From Metallyticus violacea (lineage: Eukaryota; Arthropoda; Insecta; Mantodea; Metallyticidae): DNA of 64,000 nucleotides. Positions 49,701 through 60,219 of this stretch are shown one piece after another. Every line of letters starts with the position of its first letter. Within the stretch, counting starts at the first letter, position 1. The stretch is from positions 79,639,001-79,703,000 of the forward strand of contig CM060831.1 of the NCBI GenBank assembly GCA_030762175.1, given 5' to 3'. Made by a program: the position numbers and the translations under genes. The notes below the pieces were generated by a model. The model was given only the letters and a program-made list of their open reading frames with translations. It did no database searches and was not told the DNA's origin.

Positions 49701-51487
49701 TCTATATTACTTTAAAATAAAAGGACAAATTAATTCATAACATAACTGTATATAATGATTCTTATGTTTTATATATAACATTGGCAATAGATTTAACAAA
49801 TCTAATATGTGTTTGAGAATTGTATTCGTATGTAAGAGCACTCTGTGCTCAGAAAACGTTTGCGTTACATGTTTTTACTACAATAACATTTAAATTAAAT
49901 TTCAAAGGCGATGAAATTCGATGTAACTTTCGACTGTTTTTATTTGCTTAGTACACTGCAATCGTTTTTAAATAGTAACATGTTTTTGTTTTATTGAAAC
50001 AAATGAATAACATCATCTTAAATACACAATGTAACTCGAAACTTTCTGTTATTTCTCTCTATTTTAGTGAACGTAGAGATATCAAGGGCTCAGTTCATAA
50101 ACATGGTTACGTTTAAAAAAATTAAAAATACTCGCAAGTATAGCTTTGTCTATAAGTGGTCATATATTTATATATTTAATTAATAGTTTAGTATTAATGT
50201 TTGTGGTTTAATCTCAATTATAATAACGGCGATAATTCTAAAAATAGGGATTCTCTTTCGAAATATTTATAGATCACAAGAATTCTAATTTTGTTCCCCT
50301 AATACTACACAGTAATGTCATTACTTCATTCATTTCATTAATTAATAATGTCTAATTTGGATTTATATTCATTTTTATTAAAGGTTATTCAACCGGTGAG
50401 AAATTTGCTTACTTTACGCTCCTGCATGACTGACTTTTATATTTATGTCTCTTCACTGATAGCTACCTTAATTATAGAACTATCTTGAAATTGTTTTAAT
50501 ATCCTTTTTGTATAAAATGTAACACAATATATTTAATTTACATGAGTAAATAATATTTCAAGTTTTAAAAAAATGGATGGGTAGGTTTAAGTTATCACAC
50601 TTACAAACAAGCATCAGATGCTATCTTGTCCCTTTAATTCAAACAAAAGAACATAGAAAACTAAGTGGAAGATATTAGAATTCGGCAAAGATTACAGAAA
50701 GCACTACTGTTAGAATAACAACCGAGAAACTATTTTAAGTTCATGACAAAAACGAGCTTCAATCCGCAAAATTGTACTCAGCAACAAAGAATTAAAAATT
50801 AATATAATAGTAGGGATGAAATAATATACCTAAGCAAACAAATAGACAAAGATAAAGTGATAACCGATGGGAGAAAAATGCATTCGTCAAATGCTACAAT
50901 TACATTGTGTGACCTCCATTCCCTTTCTTTTGTTCAGACAGTGGCAGGCAGATTCCTTGTTCTGTGATGTCATACTCCATGGCCTCGAGTTTTCTCTACA
51001 TTGTGAGCGCAACGGCTGCTGCAGTCACGCCTCCTTCACGAGCGGCAGCGGAAAAAACCGAGCTCAACTAGTCAACTAATGTATGCAGATAGCATCATGT
51101 TCATGTCGGCCTGGTAGATCAGTTGGCAACAGCGGCAAAGATACTGTTTCCCCCTGGGGTAACTTTTTTTTAATCTGCATAATTTGTCTACCCTTTTCTT
51201 ACTATAATAAATTTTACCTTTTTTTAGAAATGACAACGCATAAGTTGCAATTTACTTTCATTTCATTACGTTGCAAATTTAGGTGCGATCAGCTTAAGTT
51301 AAGGGGGAACAAATGCAAAAGTTATACTGTTAACGCACCGGTTGCAAATTTTGGTTTGGTGTGATTGGATTAGGTTAGGCAGCTTAGCCTATATACATAG
51401 GAAATATAGCGATCTCAAGTGTGACTTTTTCTTAGTGTTTTATCCTTTTATACTATTATAATTACTGTTAATTTGTTACATTGTTAA
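49701..51487. other. Unassigned intron sequence
   Basis: AT-rich, with a less AT-rich part at 50880-51150. No family was recognised. Confidence 0.35.
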
Positions 51488-51494
51488 TAGTGTT

Positions 51495-51498
<4 letters not shown>

Positions 51499-51551
<53 letters not shown>
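51499..51551. repeat. (TA)n microsatellite with flanking direct repeats
   Basis: About 26 TA units. A perfect 12-bp direct repeat TAGTGTTACTTT flanks it at 51488-51499 and 51561-51572. Confidence 0.97.
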
Positions 51552-51553
<2 letters not shown>

Positions 51554-51884
51554 GCCTCCTTAGTGTTACTTTGGAGTTAAAGTTATCACGCCTACATCAT
51601 TCCTGTTCTAAACAATTGTTTCGTTTTCCCGGCTATGTTATAGTTACTCTTCTAAAATATTATCTTTCTTTTTATGAGGAGTGTGAGAGAAAGAGTATTA
51701 GTGAGGAAACATCGGGTCAAGAATGCGTTCGGTTTTCCCTGCTGCCCTCTGCAGCACTTGTTCGTGGAAGGATGCATGACTGGATCAGCCGTTTCATTCT
51801 CAGTGTAAGGGCATGTGACCTTACTCACTGCTACGTGATACATGTGTAGTGCCCAGGACATCGAGAGGAAGGCCTGAAAAGCTT

Positions 51885-52515
51885 CAACTGAAAAGTGGCG
51901 TAAAACGGAAAATATTCGATTTAAGGCGGTAAACACTTATTGATAGCAGTTGCTTAACTATATTATTTTAATAAGTTCATTTTCACATGTTTGTATATTA
52001 CGTAAGGATACAATGCTCAATGTAAAGCCACAAACATTTAATGGTAAAAGCTATATTAATGTAAGAAACACATTTACGTATGTTATAACGTAAGATAAAG
52101 GCTATAATATTCCATTTAAAGCTCCAAACATTTATCGATAATATTTTTTAATTATATAAATTTAAAAACTTCATTTGCACATTTAGGTAAGGACTTTAAT
52201 TTTCAATTCAAAGAACAAATATTCGTTGGTAATACGTTTTAAATCGTATACATCTAGTAAGCTTAATTGTATAGATTTCATGTATCAGATAAAGGTATTG
52301 CAATGTATATCTTAATGTTTGTTTGTTGATCTTTATGACAATACTTAATAATATAAATGTAACGGTTCAAAGGAACACCTATATAGCCAAGAATATGAAA
52401 ATATTAAACTACAGATAAGAAAATTGTAATATTAAGTGAATCAACCAATTACAAGCGTAGCAACATTAATAATGTGTACCAAGAATGAAACACGAGACAG
52501 ACAGCTTTGTTGCGA
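51885..52515 (+). repeat. Repeat family R, copy 2 (inverted relative to copy 1)
   Basis: A short coding remnant ends KTENIRFKAVNTY with a stop at 51941-51943. It is followed by about 570 bp of degenerate tandem modules and the terminal motif GAGACAGACAGCTTT. This mirrors 1935-2720 on the other strand, including AAAATATTAAACTACAGATA and ACATTAATAATGTGTACCAA. Confidence 0.8.
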
Positions 52516-52915
52516 CTTAATAGAAATTAAAAAATTTCATTCGCTTAGTATACGTATGTTGAAAATATAATACAATGTAATGTATAGTATTATTACTGTA
52601 ATAAGTGACGCGTTATATCTCAAAATTTGTTAGTTATTCATTGGATTCCGTAGAGAGAAGTTGTGTTTTAATTCCATTAGTAGAAATCGTGGTTCTTACT
52701 CCATATAAAGAAACAGTAATTTAACATGGCGTAAAGATAAGTGGCGATTAATATTTCGTGGAAGAAATTACAAAATTATTATTGTGTTAAATGATAGGAG
52801 TTACGAGTTTGAATTAATATTCATATAGGAAAGTAGTATACGAGTTGCAACAGACAAAAAAGCACAGTTTTCGGGAGAGAAATATAAATTATAACACGTC
52901 TGTCTCGTATTCAGT
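52516..52915. other. Unassigned intron sequence
   Basis: AT-rich. Nothing recognised. Confidence 0.35.
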
Positions 52916-53106
52916 CTGCTTCGGAAGGGAAGTAAAGCTGTGAGTCCCGTGTCGTACATTTACGGCACGATAAAGAACCTCAAGCCTGAAAGAAGAGACC
53001 TCTGAGCAAAATTTGTCGGCCGTTTCACGCCCTGAATAGAATGGGACGCTGATGATTTGAGATGTTAAAGAGCGTCAGTAAATAAACGAACCAATCGATC
53101 AATCAA
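52916..53106 (+). mobile_element. SINE-B copy 4, 5' truncated
   Basis: Starts inside the body (CTTCGGAAGGGAAGTAAAGC) and runs to the tail (GAGATGTTAAAGAGCGTC, AATAAACGAACC, AATCAATCAATC). The tRNA-like head is absent. Confidence 0.88.
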
Positions 53107-53626
53107 TCAGAGCATATCGTAATCAGAAAAGTGTACTGTTATGTAGTAATAACAAAACATTAATAAACTCCGTAGATTTCTACACATTGTGATTTTGTTA
53201 TATTTAAAGTCACGCTCTTTTCATCTCAGAAATATCAACCTGACAAATCCAGCTATAGTAATGAACCCTGAACTAGCCGAGCACAATAAAGTGGTGGTAT
53301 TTAAGAACGACGTCAACGTCCACGACGACAAACGTCATATGTTGGCGTCTCCTTAATCCCGCTACAGGCGGCACGGTGGCTATGCTTTAACCAAGTGCGT
53401 ATTATTCTTCCGAGAGACTATAGAGGCAGTATAATTTATTTCCAATTGACAGAGGGAATAACAATAAATGTTTATAAAACACCTGTAGTAAAAAAATGTA
53501 ATATAATGTATTGACATAGGCACGAAATGCATAACTACAGAGGCATATTAGAGCATATAAATTTGGCTACGAAGCTGGTTTGAGCAGTTTAAGCAGTAGA
53601 CGACAGTTTTTTTTTTTTCTTCTTCT

Positions 53627-53659
<33 letters not shown>

Positions 53660-53773
53660 CTCGTGTGGAAAGTTCAAAATGGGTAGCTTCATGCACATAC
53701 ATACTCTCAGTGTGCGAGTTACTGAGTCAAAACAACTTTTGATCTAATTGAATTAGCGACATTCACAGCACTG
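53107..53773. other. Intron sequence with long pyrimidine tract
   Basis: 53607-53660 is an almost pure T tract interrupted by CTTCTTCTTC. No gene was recognised. Confidence 0.5.
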
Positions 53774-54085
53774 TTAAGAAATAGCAATTATTTCATGAGA
53801 AGCGATAAGTTCTTTCAGACTGTTCTTTAGACGTGCAAACAACCCATATCCGTTGCAATGAACACTTTGCTCGCTTCTAACAATGTCCAATCCCTTTGTT
53901 GTATCTTTTAGTGTGACATGAAGGTTTTGATCACACCTCCTATGAACATGGCCAGTGAGCAGTATCCGAAATATTGCTGCTGTAAGTGCACATGCAATTA
54001 GTTGATGAGCATCATCTCCATTTCTTGCCGATAAACTGATGGGTTTGACAAACTCCCCGTCGTTAAAGAGAAAGATGTTTCCAGC
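53774..54085 (-). pseudogene. Unidentified coding-like frame without a Met
   Basis: The minus strand is open for 103 codons between a TAA and the stop at 53774-53776, with no Met codon. It has normal-looking protein composition: NIFLFNDGEFVKPISLSARN, GDDAHQLIACALTAAIFRIL, HVHRRCDQNLHVTLKD and NGYGLFARLKNSLKELIA. Upstream in other frames, 54090-54360 gives KVIILHANEYDKYRREDGQ and RSEPVVGRCYVKVSSRTE. The whole may be an exon or a frameshifted relic of a repeat-encoded protein. I do not recognise the family and give no function. Confidence 0.35.
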
Positions 54086-54409
54086 TTAAGCTTAATACTG
54101 GTTCACTAACAGGGTGTTTCTGATGTTCACTTAAGATTATCTTTCTGTTGCTTGTCCATCTTCTCTTCTATATTTGTCGTATTCATTAGCATGCAGAATA
54201 ATGACCTTGTTACTCCTGCTGTTCATTTTAAAATAATAGACTGTACCGCTCGTTCTGTCCTGGAACTGACTTTTACGTAACATCTGCCGACCACTGGTTC
54301 AGAGCGTGACCCTCGGTCATATATCTTATTCAGGTTTAGAGTGTTGGTATACTTCACTTTGTTACATCCCTACCTAATTAACGTTTATGTTTTTCAGCTG
54401 ATTCACACA

Positions 54410-55656
54410 CAAGTTTCCGGCCTAACCATTTTCTAGGTATGATAAAGACAAAAACTATATTTCACTTTTCAATATATTGCAATGCACTGCTCACATCTTT
54501 AAATTAACGTTTCAATCTCCCCGCCCCCCAAGTCAGAAGTCTTGTCTGCAAAATGAGCATAAACAGCATCCATCACCTTCGTCACACTTAAATTTCCTTC
54601 CCCGAAGGTCCTTCTTGAGTCTTGAGAAGAGGAAATAGTCACTGGGGAGCTAGATCTGGGCTGTAGGGTGGATGATCGATCTCCTTGAAGTCACATTTCT
54701 TCACATTTCCTTTGCAACAAGAGCTGTGTGCACAGGCGCCTTGTCGTGAAGAAGGGGCACACCACCACTCAGCTTTCCTCGCCTTTTCTCTTTGATGGAA
54801 GCATGTAATCTGTGCAGTAGACCAGCATAGTACTCCCCATTTACTGTGATGTTCCTCTCCTTGAAGTCAATGAAGAGTATTCCTTCACAGTCCCAAAAGA
54901 TTGTGGACATGATCATCTTGGTAGACTGAGTGACCTTGGCCTTTAGAGGCGGTGCTTCGCCAGGTTTACGTCACTCCATTGATTTTCTTTTCGACAAAGG
55001 ATCATATTAGAGGATCGAAGTTTCATCTCCTGTAAATGGTTTGCAGAACTTCTCTCTAGTTGCCACGGCAGAGCTCCAAAAATGCCTGACAACAAATTAT
55101 CGTTATCGATGACTGCTTTTGGACTGAGGAAAGAAGTCTAGGCACTAACCTTATTCATGTTTAAATATTCATGAATAATTCAAAGGACTGTTGTTTTAGA
55201 AAGGCCCAACCTTGCTGCTATTTCTGTAACTTTGAGCCGCCGGTCTTCCATATTTCTTCTTCCACAAGAGCGATGTTTTCAGGAGTGAACACCTCCAAGG
55301 GCCGACCTGCACGCTCTTTGTCTTCAATGCTTTCTCGACCCATTCGAAAAAGTTTGGCCCATTATCTTACGGTAGAATATGAGGGGAATGCTTCTCCATA
55401 TACACGTCCAATCGCTGTTTAATTTCATTTGGAGTAAGTCCTTCTTTTGTGAAGAACTTAATAACAGCTCTATACTCCATTTTGAACATATCACAATCTT
55501 CTACACATAGCCTTCTTTATACAACTGTATCTGAACAACTGAACACAGTTACAGCTGCAATTATTTACTTGACAGATAAGGTATGACACCAGATATGAAT
55601 TTTGTGAGGGTGATAATCCTTATCGGTGAAACCGGGAACTTATGGACTTACCCTCG
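54410..55656 (-). mobile_element. Mariner A copy 5, nearly full length
   Basis: The right end is precise (TTATGGACTTACCCTCG followed by TA); the left end lacks the outermost 13-14 bp. Minus-strand pieces include STIFWDCEGILFIDFKERNI, NGEYYAGLLHRLHASIKEKR and LLHDKAPVHTALVAKE (second Asp). A SDYFLF third-Asp block follows after a one-base insertion near 54640. The N-terminal segment with the GRESIEDxERAGRP-type linker is complete at 55290-55345. Length 1247 bp. Several frameshifts inactivate it. It lies 166 bp from the TDO exon at 55822. Confidence 0.9.
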
Positions 55657-55821
55657 TAATTAATGTTTTGTAGCATTTGCCTAGATGAGGTTCTAGTGTA
55701 ATTATTTTCCCCTCTTTCTGTTCATTTTACTAGGCATATTAAGTTAGTAGTAAACACTTTGGTGTTAGTGCATTATCAGAAATTATAAATGTGAAACAAT
55801 ACGACATATTGAATTACTTAC

Positions 55822-55887
55822 TTTTAAAATTAAAACAATTCTATTCATTCTCTTCAATATTTCCAGTGACTGTGATTCGTCCAGTTC
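55822..55887 (-). CDS. TDO2: TDO internal exon: ELDESQSLEIL helix
   Basis: This exon is 66 nt and encodes 22 residues (ELDESQSLEILKRMNRIVLI plus LK). It matches the TDO segment between the WFKQ helix and the LLVDQV helix. The acceptor is TTTATTTACAG and the donor is the consensus GTAAGT; both flanks are phase 0. Translation with its neighbours is continuous with insect TDO and leaves no gap. It is a very short exon sitting between a 2.7 kb upstream intron and an intron of about 18.8 kb. A near full-length mariner lies only 166 bp downstream on the minus strand. Confidence 0.92.
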
Positions 55888-56649
55888 CTGTAAATAAAAC
55901 CGCATTTTAAAAATAATTTAATGGCTTGATACTTATATTGGTAAATGGACTAAACTAGTTACGCAACTTTGCAGAAAACATTATAGTAACTGTGTAAAAC
56001 TCGTTGACTCAAAGACACGTCTTTCAAGAACTAGAGGAAACTTCGTTCTGCAGTGGAAGTTAATTGCATGAAAAAATATAAACTACACTAAACTTTTAGA
56101 TAGATGAGAAAGAAGATTTGCTGGTATGCATTCACACATTCAATATAACTAATAATTACAACATCAGCTATTAAGGTCTAAATGTTACATCCTTTGCCAA
56201 AAGACAAGTAGGAACATTGGGTTTAACGCTATGTGAAGTGTGGCCTGTCACAGCACGCATACTGCTTAGTAAGTTTCTTAGGCCTGATTTGAATATTATG
56301 ACAATCATGTAAAAGTTCTCCTAGGTTTGACATAAACATGGAGAAAAAAAGAAGCGTGGGAGAGTTGCATAAATTTAAGGGACGGGAGTTTATTACTTAT
56401 AATATACAAATAAAAAAAAAGTAGAAGAAATGAATGAATGAATTAGTGCGTATATGTATATACATATATAAAAATTGGAAAATGGTATTCCTCAGTTAAT
56501 AAAAATGTGAACTGTAAAACTAAATACAAAAGGTAGACGCTACGATGTAGACTTAATCCAAGATTCGTAATTCATTTTATAAAGCTTAACAAAAATAATT
56601 TAATGCACGCACAAATTAACAATTTCGGTGGATCAACATATTGCAATTA
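55888..56649. other. Unassigned intron sequence
   Basis: TDO intron between the ELDESQ exon and mariner C. Nothing recognised. Confidence 0.35.
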
Positions 56650-58130
56650 CGAAGGGCGTTCTAAAAGTTATCAGCCTGACAACAAACACAAGATTTAAGA
56701 GATTTTTTCAACATAGTCACCTTGTAAATCAATACACTTAGTGCAACGACTTTGCCACGTTTTAATATTCGCAGTAAAATAAACTTTGTCCATCTGTGAA
56801 AAATAAGCGTCTATCTCAGCTTCCACCTCATCATTTGATGTGAATCTTCGTTCACTCGGTCATTTCTTCAGGTTGGGAAACAAAAAGTAATCACTGGGAG
56901 TCAAAGCTGGCGAATGTGGCGGATGTAGAAGCACATGGAAGCGAAAGTCATGCAGCAACAATGCCAGACGTGTGTGAAGGAGAACTTTATTTTTCTCAAG
57001 ATGTGGACATTTAGCCTGAATAGCATCCTTCAGTTGGTTCAATAGTGAAGCGTAATAAATACTGCATGACGGTTCAACCCTTCTGGAGATCATCTACAAG
57101 AACCATACCACGAGAATCCCAGAAAATTGAGGTCATGCTTTTTGCTGCAGATGAAACCGTTTTTGCTTTCTGTGATGCACTTTCACCTGTTGACACCAAC
57201 TGTTTGGACTGCTCCTTCGTCTGTGGCATGTAGTGATAAGTCCATGTTTCATCTACTGTTATAAAACATCGAACTCACTAGAATTGCGTTTAAACAAATC
57301 TAAACGCTCTTGCGAAATATTCATTGGGATGCGTTTTTGGACCATTGTTAACAAACGCGGTATCCATCGAGCGAAAAGCTTTCTCATGCCGAAAACGTTG
57401 GGGACACGGCCTAGCAAGGTCTTTGCAATGTCAGTCAACTCGCGTACTTTCAATCGACGATCATTGAATACAGCATTGTGAATTTTTGTTACAATCTCAT
57501 CGGTCGTAGCAGTGGGGCACCCTGGGCGCTCATCATCTTGAATGGATGTACGGTCACGTACTTTTTAACCATCAGAATCAAAGAGGAAATATCCTTTAAT
57601 GCGGAATCAAACTCGTTTTGTATTTCTGTTAGGTTAAAACCTTCAAAACGAAGTACTTTATCACAGCTTGTATTTCAGTTTTATCCATTTTGTAACAGTA
57701 ATTTACCGCCACGGGTGGCCCAGGTCGTTAAGTCTCGGACTCGTGAGTGGGAGGTCTGGGTTCGAATACCGCCAGGACCGTCCTTCCTGACTGAGGTTTT
57801 TCCAGGTTTTCCTCAGTCTTCATAATTGGCAAATGCCGGGGAGGTACCCTAAACTTAGGCCTGGAACGATTCTTCCATAAAATCCTTTCCCAATATATCG
57901 TTTCATCTCATGTATCATCAGTGTCCATCGCCTGTGGTGCCTCTGTAGCAAAAACGGGCGTTAAACAACGTTCATTCATTCACTGTAACAGTAATTTGTT
58001 TACACGATCGTCACAAACAGGTGATTACATTTGCTCATCTGGAACTATACAGCGCTAAATCTAAAAGCTGATACTTGACCAACTTCTCAACATCTCTGTG
58101 ACTGACCGAAAACTTTTAGAATGCCCCTAG
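56650..58130 (-). mobile_element. Mariner C, with nested SINE-A
   Basis: The ends are an imperfect inverted pair (left CGAAGGGCGTTCTAAAAGTT, right inverse of CTAGGGGCATTCTAAAAGTT) flanked by TA (56648-56649, 58131-58132). On the minus strand the relic reads ELTDIAKTLLG with FARWIPRLLTMVQK. DETWTYHYMPQTKEQSKQ (first Asp), SMTSIFWDSRGMVLVDDL and SPALTPSDYFLFPNLKK (third Asp) follow, while the second-Asp block is deleted or corrupted (KVLLHTRLALL). It is a third mariner lineage, distinct from A and B. Without the SINE it is about 1.2 kb. Confidence 0.88.
57705..57983 (+). mobile_element. SINE-A copy 6
   Basis: A 279-bp copy with GGTGGCCCAGGTCGTTAAG box A region and GGGTTCGAATACC box B. Its 3' end is GGGCGTTAAACAACG plus ATTC units. 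It is flanked by a 14-bp duplication TGTAACAGTAATTT (57691-57704 and 57984-57997) inside mariner C. Confidence 0.93.
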
Positions 58131-58132
58131 TA

Positions 58133-58620
58133 ACGGCAGTTTAAACCGGAATTTACTTCCAATTCTGAAATCTTTTAACCCTTTTATGCACACGTATATT
58201 TATTAACCATTCTCTTGGAATAATGTCTGCACTTTTATTACAGCTCAATGAGCATTAAAAGCAGGCACTTTTCAATCAAATTATCATCCTATAATTTTCC
58301 AGCCAGCCGCCAGAAAACAGAATGTTCGAGGCATCATCTGTTTTACCTGTTTCAGCTTATCGGGTTCACCAGCTAGAACCAAACAGTATTGTGTATTTGT
58401 TTTAACTGGAATGAATAGATTTGCACATCTAATTTCAAGGGACATGGCTACATAAAGCATTTAAACAGGCATTAGCTACTTCCGGTCAACTTCAACTGAT
58501 AACTCTGGTTAAATTCCGTACAAAATATGTAAGCAAACAGTTGCGTTGGTAACAAAAGTAGGCTATAAATAAACAGTCACACTACAACAGTACAAGAAAC
58601 CAAAACAAAATCTGTCTTAC
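58133..58620. other. Unassigned intron sequence
   Basis: TDO intron between mariner C and the YELWFKQ exon. Nothing recognised. Confidence 0.35.
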
Positions 58621-58685
58621 CTCATTGAATTTATCTCGAACAGAGTCCAGCTCATATATAATTTGCTTAAACCACAACTCGTAAG
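58621..58685 (-). CDS. TDO2: TDO internal exon: helix after the distal haem pocket
   Basis: This is the most 5' coding exon visible. It is 65 nt long and begins with two bases that complete an Ala codon, then encodes 21 residues starting YELWFKQIIYELDSVRD. In TDOs this block follows directly after the conserved THQ, whose His is the distal haem-pocket residue (human H76), so that residue must be in the preceding exon outside the window. The acceptor reads TTATATTTCAG and the donor GAG/GTAAGA. The next exon is in phase 0, about 2.7 kb downstream on the minus strand. A SINE ends about 150 bp upstream of the acceptor. Confidence 0.92.
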
Positions 58686-58838
58686 CTGAAATATAAAAGA
58701 AAACATAAATATATAAAACATCAATGTAATGTCGGTCTAAACAGTCAGAGAAAAACGTTAGCTTAACCCAGCAAAATGTGTTTTTGAAATTATTACTATT
58801 GGCATCATAGAAAACAGGACAAATGTGAGTTCTTACTT

Positions 58839-59133
58839 TTATTTTTTGTTTGTTTATTTACGGACGCTCTTTAACATCTCAGGTCATCAGCCTCCCAATC
58901 AATTCAGGGCGTGAAATGGCCGACAAATTTCGCTCAGAGGTCTCTTCTTTCAGGCTTGAGGTTCTTTTTCGTGCCGCAAATGTACGACACGGGACCCATG
59001 GCTTTACTTCCTTTCCGAAGGAAGCCATACTTAGCATTTTTAGGCCCGAAAAAAATCCATCGATCCGGGTTTGAACCCGCGATCTTGTGTGTAGTAGGCA
59101 AGTATGATTACCACTACACCAACAGGACCGACT
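58839..59133 (-). mobile_element. SINE-B copy 5
   Basis: Full-length copy in minus orientation, head at the right. It is flanked by AGTTCTTACTT (58828-58838 and 59134-59144). It lies about 150 bp upstream of the TDO acceptor at 58686. Confidence 0.93.
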
Positions 59134-59455
59134 AGTTCTTACTTATAACACTAGATGAAAAGTATTGCTTATAGTTATGTTTATGTTTTGCTCCAGATTT
59201 GAATAAAGTTCCTGTTGACAGTGAAGGTATGGACAGTGCAGCAAAAGTAGCAAAACAAATCTCACAAGGCACTTGGACTATCCACTTTGTTTAAATGTAC
59301 AAAACACACGTTATATAGAGTAACAGTTAAAAAACTGAATTTACTCATTCAAGTTGTATTCTACCTAACTTATTTACAGAATAGGCATTTCATGAAATAA
59401 TGTTTTGTCATAAATGACAAGTAGACATGTATATGGGGGGTCATTTCATATACTA

Positions 59456-59751
59456 GTCGATCCTGGTGGTGTAGTGGTAACCATACTTGCCTTCTAAGCC
59501 CCAAGATCGCGGGCTCAAACCCAGTTAGGATCGATGGATTTTTTTCGGGGCGTTAAAACCTTAAGTATGGCTCCCTTCGGAAGGGAAGTAAAGCCATGAG
59601 TCCCGTGTCGTACATTTACGGTACAATAAAGAATCTCAAGCTTGAAAGAGAGGCCTCTGAACAAAATTTGCCGGCCGTCTGATTTGAATGGGACGCTGAT
59701 GACCTGAGATGTTAAAGAGCGTCCTTAAATAAATCAATCAAAAATCAAATA
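59456..59751 (+). mobile_element. SINE-B copy 6
   Basis: A full 296-bp plus-strand copy. The head has GGTGGTGTAGTGGTAACC (box A) and GGGCTCAAACCC (box B), the body GGAAGGGAAGTAAAGCCATG, and the tail TTAAATAAATCAATCAAAAA. It is flanked by TCATATACTA (59446-59455 and 59752-59761). Confidence 0.94.
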
Positions 59752-59761
59752 TCATATACTA

Positions 59762-60219
59762 TTTAAAGTTTCGAAAAGTTTAGTTTTCAATATTACAATA
59801 TGTGAATGTAACAATAATAAATAATTAATATGAAACTCATATACAAGTGAATTAACTCCAGTGATGGTTTAAATATTATGAGAGTAAACTTCTAGACAAT
59901 TATTAACAAATATTCCGCTTTTGACATGAATTTCAACTTTTTATTAAGGTATTAATGATTTTCACTTTAAGTTAGTAACAAAACTGACTATATAATAAAG
60001 AAATGTCGATGTTTTCAAATATAATATTTTATCCACCTTTAACGGTGAGATAATACATGCTTTTTGTCATTTAAAATATCACGATGGAATGGCGAAAAGT
60101 TGAGAGTTATTGAAGAGTAAACGTCCCGCTTTAGCCTCAGTCATACACTATTACGTCACGTGTTTACGTGTTATGTTTCTTAGCGATGTGACGAGTGTTA
60201 ACGCAGAAAGATTGCGGCG
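59762..60219. other. Unassigned intron sequence
   Basis: AT-rich TDO intron. Nothing recognised. Confidence 0.35.

Noticed and set aside
51367..51385. TTAGGTTAGG, the insect telomere unit
   Set aside because: Only two imperfectly arranged units, and no array.
51481..51849. 122-codon open frame starting in the (TA)n tract
   Set aside because: Its first part is YIYIYI from the microsatellite and the rest has no family resemblance.
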